Shown here: one piece after another, positions 1 through 13,914 of the stretch
Position numbering within the stretch: position 1 is the stretch's first letter
Layout: each line of letters begins with the position of its first letter
NCBI GenBank assembly: GCA_017163975.1
Contig: JAFFSR010000242.1
Coordinates: 3,807,001-3,871,000 of the forward strand
Reading direction: 5' to 3'
DNA length: 64,000 nucleotides
Source of the DNA: Anastatus disparis
Lineage: Eukaryota; Arthropoda; Insecta; Hymenoptera; Eupelmidae
Program-made: the position numbers and the translations under genes
Notes under the pieces: generated by a model
Told to the model about the DNA's origin: nothing
Database searches by the model: none
Seen by the model: only the letters and a program-made list of their open reading frames with translations

Positions 1-2306
1 AATCCTTAGGTCAAACTATGTATTTTATATATTATCTCAATAATTAAATTGTAAATTCAAATGTTTGCCTGTATTTTGTTTATGTTAAATTTAATATTAA
101 TTTAATCAATGGAAATCGATAATTTAAAGTACACGAAACATGTACTTAATTTACCAACTAATGCTATAACAAAATTTAACCAAAACTATATTATAATGGT
201 ACACAAGAGAATATAATAGGAGTTCGGAAAAAAAAAAGAATTCGTAATTTGAATAACATCAAGTTCATTTATTTTTTATGTGTTTATTCCTAACCAGTCG
301 ACATTGCATATGGAAGCGCATATATCCATACACGATATTCTGGTATTATTTGGAAACGAAACCTATATAGAGATGAAATTTGCATGTAAATTGATAACGT
401 AGAGATATTTTAAAGAAAATTATATTTTTATTTGTTCTACTTCTGTTTTTAGATTACAAAATTATTTAGAATACTAAAAACTTGATTACTAATTCGGAGC
501 GTACCGTAATTATTTTTATTGGACTGTGTGAATTTTATTTAAAATTAATTATTTTTAAATTTTTCATTTTTACTTGAGAATAGAGCAAGGAAAAAAGTTT
601 TTTTCTTTAAACATGTTTAAATTATCATTCATCAGCTGTAAATGTCAATCTAAAATGTGCTTTTTAAAAAACATCATAAATATTTACACAACTTTTTTGA
701 GATTATGGCTTATCGTTTATGTAAAATTTAGTCGAACGTTTTTTAAGATTCGTGACTGAAATTTAAAAATTACTTATCAACTATGCACATAAGAACAATT
801 CTAGAAAATTGTAAGAATACACTTTGTTTAAGACCTATTGTAATAATTAAGATGTTATAATATATTGGATGAACAATTTGAAATTAAAATGACATATATA
901 GTTTCTGAAAAAAGAATCGATTGTTAACATAAAAAATTTATTTAAAGAATTTCTTTGAAAGCTCATAAATGTTTAATTCTGATAGTCACATTTTACGGGA
1001 ATCACTTAAAGCACGGCCAAGTCTATTAAATTTAATTTTTAAAACTGTTAAATTCAATTATTTAACGTGTTAGATTTTTCTCTTTCATTCTTTTCAAAAT
1101 AAATGAATCGCTTAAACATCAATATTAAAAAATAAAAAAAAATGCTGTCTTTACGTTACTATTTTTTCCTAGAGATCAATGAATTTGTAAAATTTCAAAT
1201 TTATCACTGTTCAATAAAATAGTCAATCAATTGTACTATTAAATATAAATTTTGAGTATTTCAAGAAGAATCATCTAATTAATATTTAAAAGGAGTGATA
1301 TGTCAATTACACTTGTTGATAGTGGATAGTCCCTTTTTAGCTACAGATATTAGATTAGATATTCTACATTAAAAATTTCATGAAATAATATATATTAAGT
1401 TTTCGCTCGATAATTTTTCTTTCTTCACTGACGACAGTTACTGGACTGTACTAAAAAAAAATAAAACTAGAAATATCAAAATATTGAACGCTCTATATTT
1501 ATTTTTAAAAAATGTATATTTACCTTAATTAGGTTAGTGGATTTAAAACTCCTGAAAATACAGAATGAAAATTCGATAGAAAAATTACGGTTTATTTCGA
1601 AGCCGTATAAAGATTATTAATGTACTTAAACAAGATCTATAAAAGTTTTTAAAAAAACGTTTAAAATGTCCCTAAACTCCGATCGATAGCATAAAAAGTT
1701 TTTCAAATTTCAAGCATCGCATAAATATTTAAACTGTACTTGTGTTCTAAATTTGAAGTTGTGCAGAATGCAAAATCTGTCGAGTGGTTTCTAAACAGTA
1801 ACGGACTATAGATAGGAGTGCACGTAGACAAACACATGAAAATTTTATAAAAATTTCTTTTTTTCGATTCGCCAAGCCTAAATATAGACTTGTGCATTAA
1901 AAATTGAAATAAAAAGAAGTTTCTACATGTGAAAAACAATGATAAAAAAAACATTAGCATTTCCTTTTATCGTATATCATTCGGCTGTATTAGTGTATCC
2001 CCAAAGACTTTATCCAATGATTAAAGACTATTTTCTGTTGTTGGACAGATAAATGGACATTTATTTTTCAGTCTAATTTATTACAGCCATAAGAAATAAT
2101 TAAACGATGATACCAACGTTTTATATAATTTCTCATTAAGCAATGTCGTAGTAAAACAAAAACTTATCGTAATTAAAAATTAAATAATAATAAATCTTAA
2201 TAAAATAATGTAAAACAAATGTTAGTTATCTCTAAAAAAAAAAATAAGTTAAATAACACGATTCTTTGAAAAGTTAATCACACCATTGACGAAAAAAAAT
2301 TTTCAG
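1..2306 (+). other. Intron of the DGK gene, left part
   Basis: AT-rich sequence with stops in all frames at short intervals. It lies between an exon off the left edge and the acceptor at 2305-2306 (TTTTCAG). I see no convincing exon, RNA gene or mobile element in it. Confidence 0.7.
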
Positions 2307-5008
2307 AGGCCCATCCAGAGCGCTTTAATTCTCGTTTACGAAATAAAATGTTCTACGGTCAGATGGGCGGTAAAGATCTGGTGGTGCGTAGATGGAAAGA
2401 TCTTTCGGAATTCGTGACCCTCGAGTGCGATGGACAAGATATGACGGCAAAATTAAAAGAGCACCGCGTGCACGCTATTCTATTTCTAAATATCGATTCG
2501 TACGGCGGCGGTACGCATCCATGGGGCGGTGGTATTGGTAGGCCACCGACAACGGAGGATGGTTTAATTGAAGTTGTTGGATTGACTACTTATCAATTGC
2601 CATTATTACAAGCAGGCGGTCACGGCACTAGTATTGCTCAATGTAGTACAGCTAAATTAGTTACGACCAAGACTATACCTATGCAGGTGAGAATAATTTT
2701 TTAATATTCCTAAAATAATGAAATTTCTTTTTAATTACAAATTGTAGAATAATGTATTTAAAAGGTTTTTCCACTTTTTTTAAAGATCATCCATTTTCAT
2801 AGAACACTTTTTGCCTTTTAATGTTTCTTCCTTGTTTTGATTTATTTGCGTTATGGAACAACGTAACACTTAGTTGTCGTCGTAAATTTTATTTATGCAT
2901 TACTTCGAACGTGAATTTTACTATAAAGTTTTTTAATTAAAAAAATTTTTCCTTTTTCGTTAAAATATAGTATAACTTTCATTCTTTTCCATTAGCAATA
3001 AATCATTTTAATTGAGCGAATAAATTGATTTGCCGCTATAATTAATCTGGAAATGTCAGTAATGCAGTTAATTTTTGCTTAAAAGTTCAGCGTTTAACAA
3101 AATTAAAAAATTACTTATTTTTAATTTTACTTTGAACGCTAAACAATTTAAATGACAATATCGATTATTTTGACATTAAAAAATAAAATTAAATTACGTT
3201 TTACTCTCCCACACAGTTTAATTAAATACAATAATTATAATTTGAACTTTGATAAAACAAGGGGCGGTAGCTTAAAATCATTAAATTAATTAAAAATATA
3301 TTACAATAAATTAATAAAAACTCCGTGTAAAGTAGAATTTTTGGAGTAAAAAAAAGGTTTTATAAATAGAAGGCTTGAATGTAAAATTGGAAATTTTATA
3401 AACCAATTACGAAAGTTTAAACGAATTCATGTTACAAGATTAAATTGTAAAAATTAAATAAGAATCAATTTATCCAGTGATTTAAATGATTTAACTTCGT
3501 TAAAAAAAGAGATTCTGTTTCAAATAAATTATCGAAAATATATTTTTAATATGCACGCGAAGTTTCATTGCGAAAAATCAGTTTACATGTTAATATTATC
3601 ACATATTTTAAAATGTAAATTCAATGACAATACGAATAAAAAATTTCGAAGAATAATTATAATCGAATAATGCATAAATTTGAAAATTCTACCTTGAACC
3701 TTTCGAACAATCGATTTTTAGCTGGCCTAAAAAAGAGAAAGAAAAAAAATTGAAAATTCGCGATTTGAAAGTTTCATGTTTTACGCGTCAACGTTGGGCT
3801 TGACATTTTAAAAAACACGTAGGAGTAGTAGGACACTAATGGACAGACCGACTGAAAGGGGGTTAATTTAAAAGTAAAAAAAAAAAGAGAGAAGAATAAA
3901 AAAAAGAGAGAAGCAAGCTTGGCTAAAGCATAGCATATACGCTGCATCGTAATGTTTCTCTCTCCAATGTTCCTCTAATATGCAGGTGGACGGTGAGGCG
4001 TGTCGACTGTTGCCTTCCATTATCAACCTTAGCCTATTGAATAAAGCAACGATGTTAAGTAAGAGTAGAAGTGCTAATAAACAAAGGCAAAAAGCTGCTG
4101 AATTAGAAAGGCTTAAAATACCTTTAATGAGGATAAAAATGCATGATTATGAAAAATTTCATTCGGATAAAGAAGCACTTGTGAAAACTGCCACTCAATG
4201 GGCTAACGAACCTTTGGATTTGGATGCAGCTATGGATTTGGATTCTTTGAGAAACATGCTCGCCAAAGAATATCCTATGGACTCTTGCTGTTTTCTCGAT
4301 TGTAAGTTTAACTTTAGTAAGCTCATAAATTAGGTCATTTAATAGTTATTATTAAAGCTTAAAGAATCCATTAAACTTTTAAAAATATAATCAAGTCTCA
4401 ATATGTTCTCCTTATAAAATATTCTCTCAACATCTCTCGAATGTATTTTTAATTTAATATAGTACGGTGTTAGAACTTTATATTTTTAATTCAAAGCATA
4501 GCCAGCAGCACATGAATCATACATGAGTCATGAAATTTTGATACTTCTTACGTTGATATATATGTTCATAAAGACTTTAACTTAACTTAATTTTTACTAC
4601 GTAATAATAATTCAGAGCATCGATTTTTTTTTGCTAAGCTACGAAAAAAGTATGATCAACTCTATTACGTCATCCAAAAAGGAAAAAAAGAATTAGCTAT
4701 CCTTTTTTCGTTAGCATCGATAATGTTTTTACGTCAAAGAGTATAGGAAGAAAAAGACTTAATATATAAGAGATCGGATAATTTAACGTGAAGATAAAAA
4801 GAAATAAAAATGCTATTATATTATATTTCGTGTCTCTCTTTTTCTTTACAGCTTGCACAGCGGAAAGGTTTTTCAGAATCGACCGAGCGCAGGAACAGTT
4901 GCATTACGTCACAGACGTAGTAAGCGAGGCTATCTACCTTCTTCAGGAGGGTCCTGGTGGCGCCAGTCAAGGCTCACAAAGTCATACCGATAATCAAGCA
5001 ACTACAAG
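2307..5008 (+). CDS. rdgA: DGK accessory-domain exons (2307-2686, 3986-4301, 4852-5008)
   Basis: Three exons of the DGK accessory domain. The first opens with two bases finishing a codon, then AHPERFNSRLRNKMFYG, and ends with the IPMQ codons at a GTGAGA donor. The second opens VDGEACRLLPSIINLSLLNK and ends in the first base of a Ser codon before GTAAGT. The third gives SCTAERFFRIDRAQEQLHY and ends before GTACGT in phase 2. These match the conserved order seen in vertebrate zeta and iota kinases, including the RFxRIDRAQE motif after the accessory domain. The introns (2687-3985, 4302-4851) show no further coding sequence. Confidence 0.92.
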
Positions 5009-8000
5009 GTACGTTAACTCGATTGTATTATTGAATTTTCCACATCTCTATTTCTTACTCCTTACCTCCTCCTCCTCCTTACCCATCCCTCTTTTCTTAC
5101 TTTTTTTTCTCTTTTCTTTTCTTCCTTTTATTCTTCTCTACCTCAAAATTTTCGGTTGACAATCTTACTCGGAGAATTTCATTTTAAGTTTATCGATAAC
5201 TTTCTATACGACATAACTTAGATGAAACAATGTCGCTTTATTCAATAACGCATAGTTGACAAGTGCTTGGGCGAAGTCAGTTATGTCGTAACAAAGTTAT
5301 ACTCGAAACTTATTTAATTCATACGTCGTGTCTCATATATACATATATATATTCTATATATTCTTTTTTTTTGCTATGATTTTAAGTTTATTTTTTTCAA
5401 GTTAATTAATTTTTAATGAGATAAAAAGAAAACTGAAAATAAATTCTCTTTTTTTTCGTTTTACTTTTAACTACTTGGACAAATTTTGGAAAACATACAT
5501 TATCATTTGAGTTAGTTTTCATCCTGCAGTTACAAGTTTCTGCATTACAATTTAGTTGTTAAATTAAAGGGAGCTGTACGAAATAAAGGAGAAAAGTTGA
5601 AAATTATTATTCTCAGATAAATGAAGATAAAGTATGTAACTTTTTATTGATGTAATCGTTGACTTTAAATACGTCTTGTTTAAAAAGATATAAAAATGTT
5701 GTATGTTTAAAGTGATAAAATACGATATGTTAACGGTAGTTTTGCGTAATATTAACTTTTTATCGATTTCTAAAAACATAGTATTATAAGAGTTGACATA
5801 GATAACTCTTCTATCGAGCTCCTCAATCATAACAATTAGGATGTGATGTTGAGATATATCATACTCTTTTCATAATTCTATACTTTTATGTTAAATGTTA
5901 CGGTTACATAAGTGTATTATTATCCATACTATACGTTGAGAATATTTTTTTATAAATCTAGTCGCAATAGAATATATGTTATTATTAAAGTTAATAACAG
6001 CAATGAATTTAAAAAAGAAAATTAATTTCAACCTTAACTTACTTTTCTCAGGTAAAAAAATTTATAAAAATTTTTATAAAACTTTTATGTGGTTTAAACC
6101 GTATAAAAGTTTAAAAAAAACAACAACAACAACCACTAAGACCATAACACACCCACACGCTCATCAATGAATTCACATCAGTCGACTCGTTTTACGTTCC
6201 TGATACCTGGAAAGATTCAAGTATGAATTTAAACAAAATCGTAATATATGTTTGATGTTTTTTTCCAATCATTTCTGTTCTTTTTTTTTCTTATATTTTT
6301 TTTTAACTTTGAATAATACTTAAGAGAATGTCGTATGTGTGTTGTTGTATACGTGTTTAACAAAATTCAGTGTAATAATCCTAAAATTACTAATGTACAT
6401 AATATGATAATCCTTATTATTTAATTTTAAAACTTGGTTGTTTTTAAGCTTTAATTTTCTGTACATAATTTCATAAAAGTTTTATGACAGTTTTATAAAT
6501 TTTTTCTGTCTTAATTATTACTAATGCTTGTAAAAAACGTTTTTTTCTTCTTTTTTTTAAATAACCATTAGTAATATGTAGAAACAAAAAACCTGATTTA
6601 TCTAACATAAGCATGAATCCTATTATTTTCTTTGTTCGTAAAACGTAAATTATCATTTGTACAAAAAACTTAACGTAATGATAAAAAAAAAAAAAGAGTA
6701 ACGTTAAGAACCTAAAAAAATCACTTGGCCATTTAAAGAGAAGACCGAAGGAAAACATCATCGTCATCAGGAGAGAAGAAAGCCCGCACGGAATCATCAA
6801 ATCGTTCCGAGAATCGAGAAAGAGAGCGTTCAAGAGAACGTTCAAAAGAAAATCGTAACGACGAGGATAAACGACACTCGCGCAATGAATCAACGGCCAA
6901 TGTTAAATCGTCGCGTCAACAATCAGGTATAAGTCGTAATAGTCAGTTGGCAGTTGATACAGAAAGACGTTCTGATAATTATGTTAATGAAGATAAGCCG
7001 CATAGCGGCTCTTCATCTAAACGTAATTCTGCATCTAAGTCAATGAGCAATACTGCTGCTGGACGTAACATGCATCATGAGCCACAGACAACATTTATTA
7101 GGTAAGTTGTGTCTATGTGTATATGTATATGCATGTACGTCTTCGTGTTAACGTTACAAATCATAAAATTAATCTTAGATTAAATCATCTCCTATTCTAA
7201 TTCTGATAAATATGCTAATTTTAATAAAAATTCTGTTTTTGCGTTTTTTTTTTTTCATTTTTCACGTGATTTATTTGATGATTATGATCATAGGAAGAAA
7301 TGTTTATGACAATGCACCGAGAGTATTGTGGCTCATAAATTCTGTTAATACTTTAGTTAAGAAAAAATCGTAAAAAAACACTGGAAAAATTCTGAAATAC
7401 TTTAATAATATCCTTTTTTATGATTCAATGTTTTATTTAGATATTCATAGTAAAAGAAATTTTTATAAAAACTTCTAATTTTGGGAGATATTTGATCTGA
7501 AAATGTAGCTGAAAGACTCACATTACCCATGAAAGGTTAAATGTATTTTTCCAATAATAAAAATTCAAATTTAATTTTCTCATTGTATCAAATGGTTAAA
7601 AATTTATGACACATCTCAACTGATTTATTTTAGTAATATAACTTTGTTATTTCTCGATACCGACACTGAAGGTTTAAAAATAATTTGTCATGCTTTCATG
7701 TGATTGTTTTAATTTGATTTTTAACTTTTAGATTTAAAAGGTATTTTAAACGTCAAATATCAATACACTGATAACTATTATTCCATTTATATAAGAGGAT
7801 CAAGCGTTTTTCATTGTTTAAAGTTGAAAAAGAATAATTTGTCTCGATCATAAAAAAAAAAATATCCGTACACAGAAACATTGTTACCTTACAAATCACG
7901 TAGAATAAAAAAAAATCCATTTCTTTGAATTTACAACACAGCAAGTATTACAATATAAATCGAGATTTTTTCTCTTCTCGGCTATACGGATATTTATAGA

Positions 8001-11000
8001 TGGAAAATAAAACCGCGCTAGGGGGATTTCAATGAATGCGTTTTGCTTTTAATGATATTGTGTGTGTATACACGCAAAATTGAAAAATAAATCAGTATTT
8101 AATAGGCTATTGAATAAAAAGCTGTCTGTTATGAATGAAAGCAATACATAAGCTTATTTGCAACTTTTTATTTCTTTTCTTTTAATTTTTAAAGACTCCA
8201 TTACTACGGATATTTTTCTTTTATCAAAAGCTAAATAGTAAGAAAAATGCATTTCAGTAGCGTCATTTTCTTTTTATTCGCCCGTAGAAATCAGGTCAAG
8301 ATTAGTCAAAATGCATTTATATTTAGTTTACGTTTATTACCATCGTCTTCTTCTTCTTTATCATATTCGCTGGCTTTTACAATATTTGTCGCTTGTTTGT
8401 TTATCTGTTGGAGATGTACGTTATGTTTAATTAAAAATAGTTCAATGTTTAGAAATTTTGAAAATTTTTAATATAGTTTTTTTCAGTATTTTCTTTGTAA
8501 ATAAAATTTCGATAAACTTTTTTCTTTAGTTATAAATTAATAGAAACCATCAGAATATTTATTTACATATAAGCCAATATAAATAAATACCATATCAAGT
8601 TTACTCATAGGGTTTCACATTTCAATTTCCCATCCAAACAAAAATTATACAAACAAACTCTCTATTCCCTTCAAGCTTTTACCGTATTTATGCAGTTAGA
8701 ATAACATTGACAAAAAAAGGAAAAACTAAGTATAATCAAATTTTTTTATTTCCAAAATTAATGAAAGATTGTAATAGTAAAAATGTTTGTCTCTTACGCG
8801 AAAAAATAAAATTTTTACTATCAAGAAAGGCGTAAAAAATGCGGTCTTTAAATGAATCTAACAATTCATACGTAATTACATAGTTTTTCTTTTTTAAATT
8901 GTGTAACGTGGTAAAAAAAAATATTTGTCTTTCTCATAAAAAAATATATACCTTGGATTAAAATAAAAGTACTGAATACCGTTCTCTTTTCTTTCATCAA
9001 CTATTTAAAACGATATTTTAAACTTTTACTTTATTGACCTACATTTAATAAATTTAAAGTTTAAAAATTCAAACGATATATTTTATTTATATTCAATCGC
9101 GAAAGTTTCAAACGAATAAACTTTATTTATTATTTAGAAAAAAAAAGGCAGCTGAAAATATAATTTTACTCCCCCAGTGAAAATTTAAATAAACTTCATA
9201 ATAAATTTGAATTAATAATGTTTTAATTGTATAATGCCGAGTATACAGATGTTAAAAGCAAGTAAAATTTTAAAATTAATTTCAAAAGACAAATAAGTTC
9301 GTACTATCTTTGTAAATACTCCTGAAATTAATCTCGAGTTAAAAAAAAAGGAAGAAGAAGAAGAAATAATATTTCTTTTCATTATCTTAATAAAGTTTAC
9401 CTTTGAAATTACTAACTGCCTTTTCTTGTTACAATGTTTAAAATGTTTTAATGAAAAAGGTAAAAGGAGTATAATAAAACAATAATTTTCCTTTCATGCT
9501 GTACTAATAAAATTTTTAACGAGTTTAAAAGTAATCTAATTTATTAAACACACTATTTTTATCGATCAGCTTAGATTGTCGGGCATTCGTAAAATAACAA
9601 AACATATGGCCTCATACTTGTTAATGTCAAAAAATGTTAATATGTAGATTTACTAAAATAGAACTTTGTAATTTATTTAAAAATGCCTTTTTTCCTGAAA
9701 TTTTCCTAATTTATTATTGTGAATTTTTAAAGAGTAATTATTCCAGAATAGTACTTAACCCGATTAACAAAAAATTTTTTATAAAAAAAAGTAACATTAA
9801 AAGTTCATTACCATATGTAACAATGCCATAAAGCCATTCTAATTTTACACAAATTACCAAGCAAAAGCCAATACTTTTTTTTCCAACAAAAATAAAAAGT
9901 AATAAAAAAAAAAAATCTTATTTTCTTTTTCTCTGATTACAGTCCACGCGACAGATTATTCGGTCTAAGCTCCGAAGTACATACATTTAGCACCGAATTA
10001 CTTGAAAAAACATCGGACGGCATATTACGAGCAGCTAAAACTGGTGATTTAGCGGCATTAAAAGAATTACACGCACGCGGTTATTCGTTATTGTCAATCG
10101 ACTCTACAGGTCAGACAGCACTTCATTTGGCATCGCGTTTAGGCTACAAAGATATTGTTAGATATCTCATAGCGTGCGCACCGCCGACGATTCTCAACAT
10201 GATCGATAACGACAAGTAAGTTTTTCGAACTCTTTACTTTTTTTTTTTAACATTTTTTACTGAATAAAAAAAAACAGAAATAACATATTTTATTACCCTT
10301 TGTTACGTTTATACAGCCAGTTGGACCCAATTTTAAAATATCGATTGTTGAAAAGATAATAACGGGTTCAAAACTTGTTGTTTTTTTTTATTTTTGTCGA
10401 TTGTAGTGATTTTTTTTCATGGCTCGTTGTAAAATTCATGTTGGAAAGAGAGAGAGAGAGAGAGAAAAAAAAAGGTCTACAAAAGCATTGACAGGTCAAA
10501 CCTTTTTCGTAGACCTAATTTCAATGCAATAAAGGGATACGGTTAACTTTATTTTGGGATATATAAAATTTTTTATGGGCTCGTGATGAATTGGATTTAA
10601 ATAAATTAAAGGATTTTTTTTAAAGTACTCTAATTAAAATGTTCTTAAATTGAAATTTTAGTGCACAATTTAAAGAAATAATTCTAATTAGTTCACTCGT
10701 CCTTTTTTTTTAAGCTGGTTAACTGAAAAGGTCAGTTTTATTTTAGAATTTGACAGGTATTATAAAATATATATTTTATCGAATAATAAACTTTCGAATA
10801 AATTTGAAATCTTATACATGAAATTTAAACATATATAGTGTCGTATAAATAGTCACGTAGTATTATTATCAAAGACAGATGGTTCGGTGAAATTTTACTA
10901 TATGTATTGTTGATAAGTTCATCAGAAATATACATATTTGTAAATTAATATTTAATAATTATTATAAAATAGAAAATAATTTGCTACAAACGGTGATCTG

Positions 11001-13286
11001 TTATTAAACTGTCAAACTCTAATGAATTAATTATATTTCTTAGAAATAATTCTATACCAAAAGTCAAATTAACCAGACATTAGTTATTGATATACCATCG
11101 TTATCCATCAATTGACTAACTGACGTTTTCCTTTATAAAATTTAAATGATACGTTTCTAATCGATTTTCGTTTTTTTCGTACATATAAACAAATGTAATA
11201 ATACCCTACGATCTATTTTTGCAAGTACTCGAAATGTATGATAATTTTTATCGAAGACATTATCATAATTAGTAATTTAAATATTTAAAATGCAACGTGT
11301 CAGCTTTGAACTTTTATTTTATATTTTTAGATGCACAAGATAGAAATATACATGTAGGTCATAATGTACGTAGCGAGGTGTATCAATTAAAAATTTCATT
11401 CGACATACAGCTAAAATAGAATTCAAATTTTATTTTTAAAAAATAATCATTGATGCATCAAGCGCGACAATCGAGCATTAAACATTAATAAGAGGTAATA
11501 AAAATTAAAGAAGAAGAACAAAATAAAGAGAGAAGAATCTAGATATTTTATACATTAAACAGCATCTAACATTAGCTCGCTACGAGAAATGGAAATAATA
11601 AAAACCTTTTGAATAAATACAGGATTAGACGGAGAGAGAAAAAATTGAAAAAAAAAAATCATGAAACTATGATGACCGTTTTGAATCATAGTTAATTTAA
11701 GAAAAAAGGGAGCCTTAAATATGTTAAACAGATATAATCTTAACCGTTAATAATAAATCGTTATAGTGTTGTACATTAAAGATGATACGAAGAATTAAAT
11801 ATTTTCACTACGCTATGATGAATCGCGATATAAAGGGAAAAAAAGGAAGAAATTCATGATAAATCATTCTAGATCTGATAATATTAATGCATAATACAAT
11901 ATTATCAGAATTTTATGAAAAATTACACAATGAATCATATATGAGATATAAGGGGACGTAATAGCGCGTTATTTATCATAAGTAGTTTTTCGATATGATC
12001 AAATATATATATATAGTTTTTTTTATCTACCCTTACTAGGCTTTCTTAATGAATATTCGAACAGAATCATTTTCGTTTAACTTCATTAAAGTTTATAGGA
12101 TAAATACATACTGCTAACTTTTAATATAAACGAAAAGTTATACCAACTTTAAATACAGTTTAATTTTGTTATGTATATATTTTATTTTTATTTTTGATCT
12201 CCTTACAATAGCCTCATTAAAAATAAGTTTAAACTTCATTCTAACTCCTTAATTACTTATTTAAACAAGCGAAAGAGACTAAAAACGTAATTAGCATAAT
12301 TAATCGTACAAGTTATGTACTTGATATAAAAAAAAAAGAGGGAAAAAATTGTAATTAGAAAAAAAAGAAAGAAAAAATATATAAATTTAATCCTTTCTTG
12401 TTCTTCTTTTTTTTTTTTATTTTGTTTAGGGGTCAAACAGCACTTCATAAAGCAGCTCAACAAAAACGACGATCGATTTGTTGTATGCTAGTTGCTGGAG
12501 GCGCTAAGCTTACCGTCAGAGATCGTAACGGTAATACGCCTCGGGAACTTGCACTGATTGCTGAGGATCGTGAGCTTGCCGCTTATCTTCACAGTAAGTA
12601 CTGCTTCTCTTCTTTTTTTTTGTATTTTTACTTCGAACTTTTATATTTTTTTTCTTCTTCTTTTATCTCATCTCTTGCGCGTATATATAGATTTATATAT
12701 ACGGTAGAATATAAAAAAAAGAAGGACTTATATATACGCTAGTCTCTTAAATACGTTTGAAACAGCAAAAGTTCCTTTTTTTTCCGAACCTTCGGCTAAG
12801 CTGTTGTATTCACCGAGGCATGCATTTTTCATTGAGCTTTGATTTGCACGTTAATTGGTTTCTAGAGTTTCTTTGCTAACGTTTGTTAAAATTTTCCACG
12901 GAATTATGACATTTTTTTTTTTCTTTTAATGGATGATTTTAATTTCCATATTTAAAAATAGTATCTTATTGAATTTCCACTTATACAAAAATAAAAAATA
13001 AAAGTTATTTTGAGATTATCAAGTTATTTTTACAAATTGCAAATTGGAATATTGAGTGCTATTACAAAATTTAATTTTTCTATTACGAAAAATTCCCAAG
13101 AATATCGAGTTAATTAAAATTAAAAATTTTCATTAACTCTTAATTATAACAATTGAATTAAATTCTAAAATTTTAAAGATATAAAATGTAAATGAAAATT
13201 AATTTCTCATCCTTTAATTTTATCTATTTCACACAGGCCAAGAACAATTTCAATTAGTGACGGAAGACATGGACAACATGCCATAA
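2307..13286 (+). CDS. rdgA: Diacylglycerol kinase, zeta/iota class (rdgA-like), 3' part, 7 exons
   Basis: Phosphorylates diacylglycerol to phosphatidic acid at membranes; the Drosophila orthologue rdgA works in photoreceptor phototransduction (family knowledge). Exons read here: 2307-2686, 3986-4301, 4852-5008, 6739-7101, 9943-10215, 12430-12593, 13237-13286, each bounded by AG/GT and with matching phases, giving 566 residues plus a TAA stop. Order seen: DGK accessory domain (NSRLRNKMFYGQ, FLNIDSYGGGTHPWG, then VDGEACRLLPSIINLSLLNK), an RFFRIDRAQEQLHYVTD block, a Ser/Arg-rich linker, then about four ankyrin repeats. The C1 domains and most of the kinase catalytic domain must lie left of position 1, so the gene is 5'-incomplete here. 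Accessory domain followed by C-terminal ankyrin repeats is specific to the zeta/iota class. The linker exon acceptor is the least certain junction. Confidence 0.9.
2687..12429 (+). other. DGK introns over 300 bp (2687-3985, 4302-4851, 5009-6738, 7102-9942, 10216-12429)
   Basis: Five AT-rich introns with no recognisable conserved gene. They hold simple repeats: a CTC-rich stretch near 5066-5080 and an (AG)n run at about 10446-10465. The intron 7102-9942 has a short minus-strand open stretch with protein-like composition (8306-8415, see findings). The last DGK intron, 12594-13236, is equally featureless. Confidence 0.65.
6739..7101 (+). CDS. rdgA: DGK linker exon, Ser/Arg-rich, low complexity
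   Basis: Open frame of about 121 residues between the accessory domain and the ankyrin repeats, rich in Ser, Arg, Glu and Asn (for example NRERERSRERSKENRNDEDK), ending QTTFIR at a strong GTAAGT donor. Phase 2 joins the next exon, which continues SPRDRLFGLSSEVHTFSTE. The acceptor is uncertain: an in-frame TAA at 6734-6736 limits the exon, and AG at 6737-6738 gives the right phase but has a poor pyrimidine tract; AG at 6749-6750 would also fit the phase. Linkers here are poorly conserved in the family, so no function is assigned. Confidence 0.7.
9943..13286 (+). CDS. rdgA: DGK ankyrin-repeat exons and C-terminus (9943-10215, 12430-12593, 13237-13286)
   Basis: The first exon reads SPRDRLFGLSSEV and then two ankyrin-type repeats (DGILRAAKTGDLAALKELHA; GQTALHLASRLGYKDIVRYL). 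The second has two more (GQTALHKAAQQKRRSICCML; GNTPRELALIAEDRELAAYL). The last exon adds 15 residues ending VTEDMDNMP and TAA at 13284-13286. Ankyrin repeats with this placement are the mark of zeta/iota kinases. Vertebrate members end in a PDZ ligand (ETAV); the last residues here, DNMP, do not fit that ligand, so another 3' exon or loss of the ligand is possible. Confidence 0.88.
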
Positions 13287-13908
13287 TTTCGTACATGTGC
13301 GTATAAAAAAAACGAGGGCTTTTAAATGAATATTGGTCTAAAGAAGAAAGAAAAGAAAAAAAAATGTAAAAAAGAAAAAACAGTCAAGCCTTAATCTGTA
13401 ATCGTACTTTCCAGCAGCTTTAAAAGCTATGAAATTCGCATAATCCAAGATTATTCAAGAAAAATATCGTCATTGTCGTTCAAGAATCGTTAATGCGGTA
13501 TCTTTATGCATTTCGTTAAATATGTAAAACAAATGTAAAAAAGTATAAAAAGTTGCGTGAACAGTGAAAAAAAATAACAGAAGGAAAGGGTCGAATTCGT
13601 AAGACGTGCTTCAAAGTATTATTAAAAAAAATAATAATAATATATACTAATTTTAGGCGTGTACATTTTAAATCTTTTAGAAAAGAAAAAAAAAGCAAAC
13701 AAAGTACCAGTGAAATCTGATGGATGTATAGAACCAATTACCAATTACAATTCTACAACGGATTTTAATATTTTTCTCTCGTAAATTACCAAACGATGTA
13801 GAAAATAACAAAAAAATTTCTTACGCGTTTACAAACGTAACTAAAAAAAAAACACAATTTTAACGTCTCGACGATACGTTCATATCAGACTTTTAATCGT
13901 TAAAACGA

Positions 13909-13914
13909 AATAAA
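13909..13914 (+). terminator. Candidate polyadenylation signal for the DGK gene
   Basis: AATAAA 623 bp after the DGK stop codon, in A-rich DNA. Further copies at 15279 and 15469 could serve longer transcripts. The hexamer is common by chance in such AT-rich DNA, so this is only a candidate. Confidence 0.3.

Noticed and set aside
6471..6893. 140-codon minus-strand frame
   Set aside because: It overlaps the DGK linker exon in antisense over its first third, the rest is Phe/Leu/Lys-rich low complexity, and no family is recognisable.
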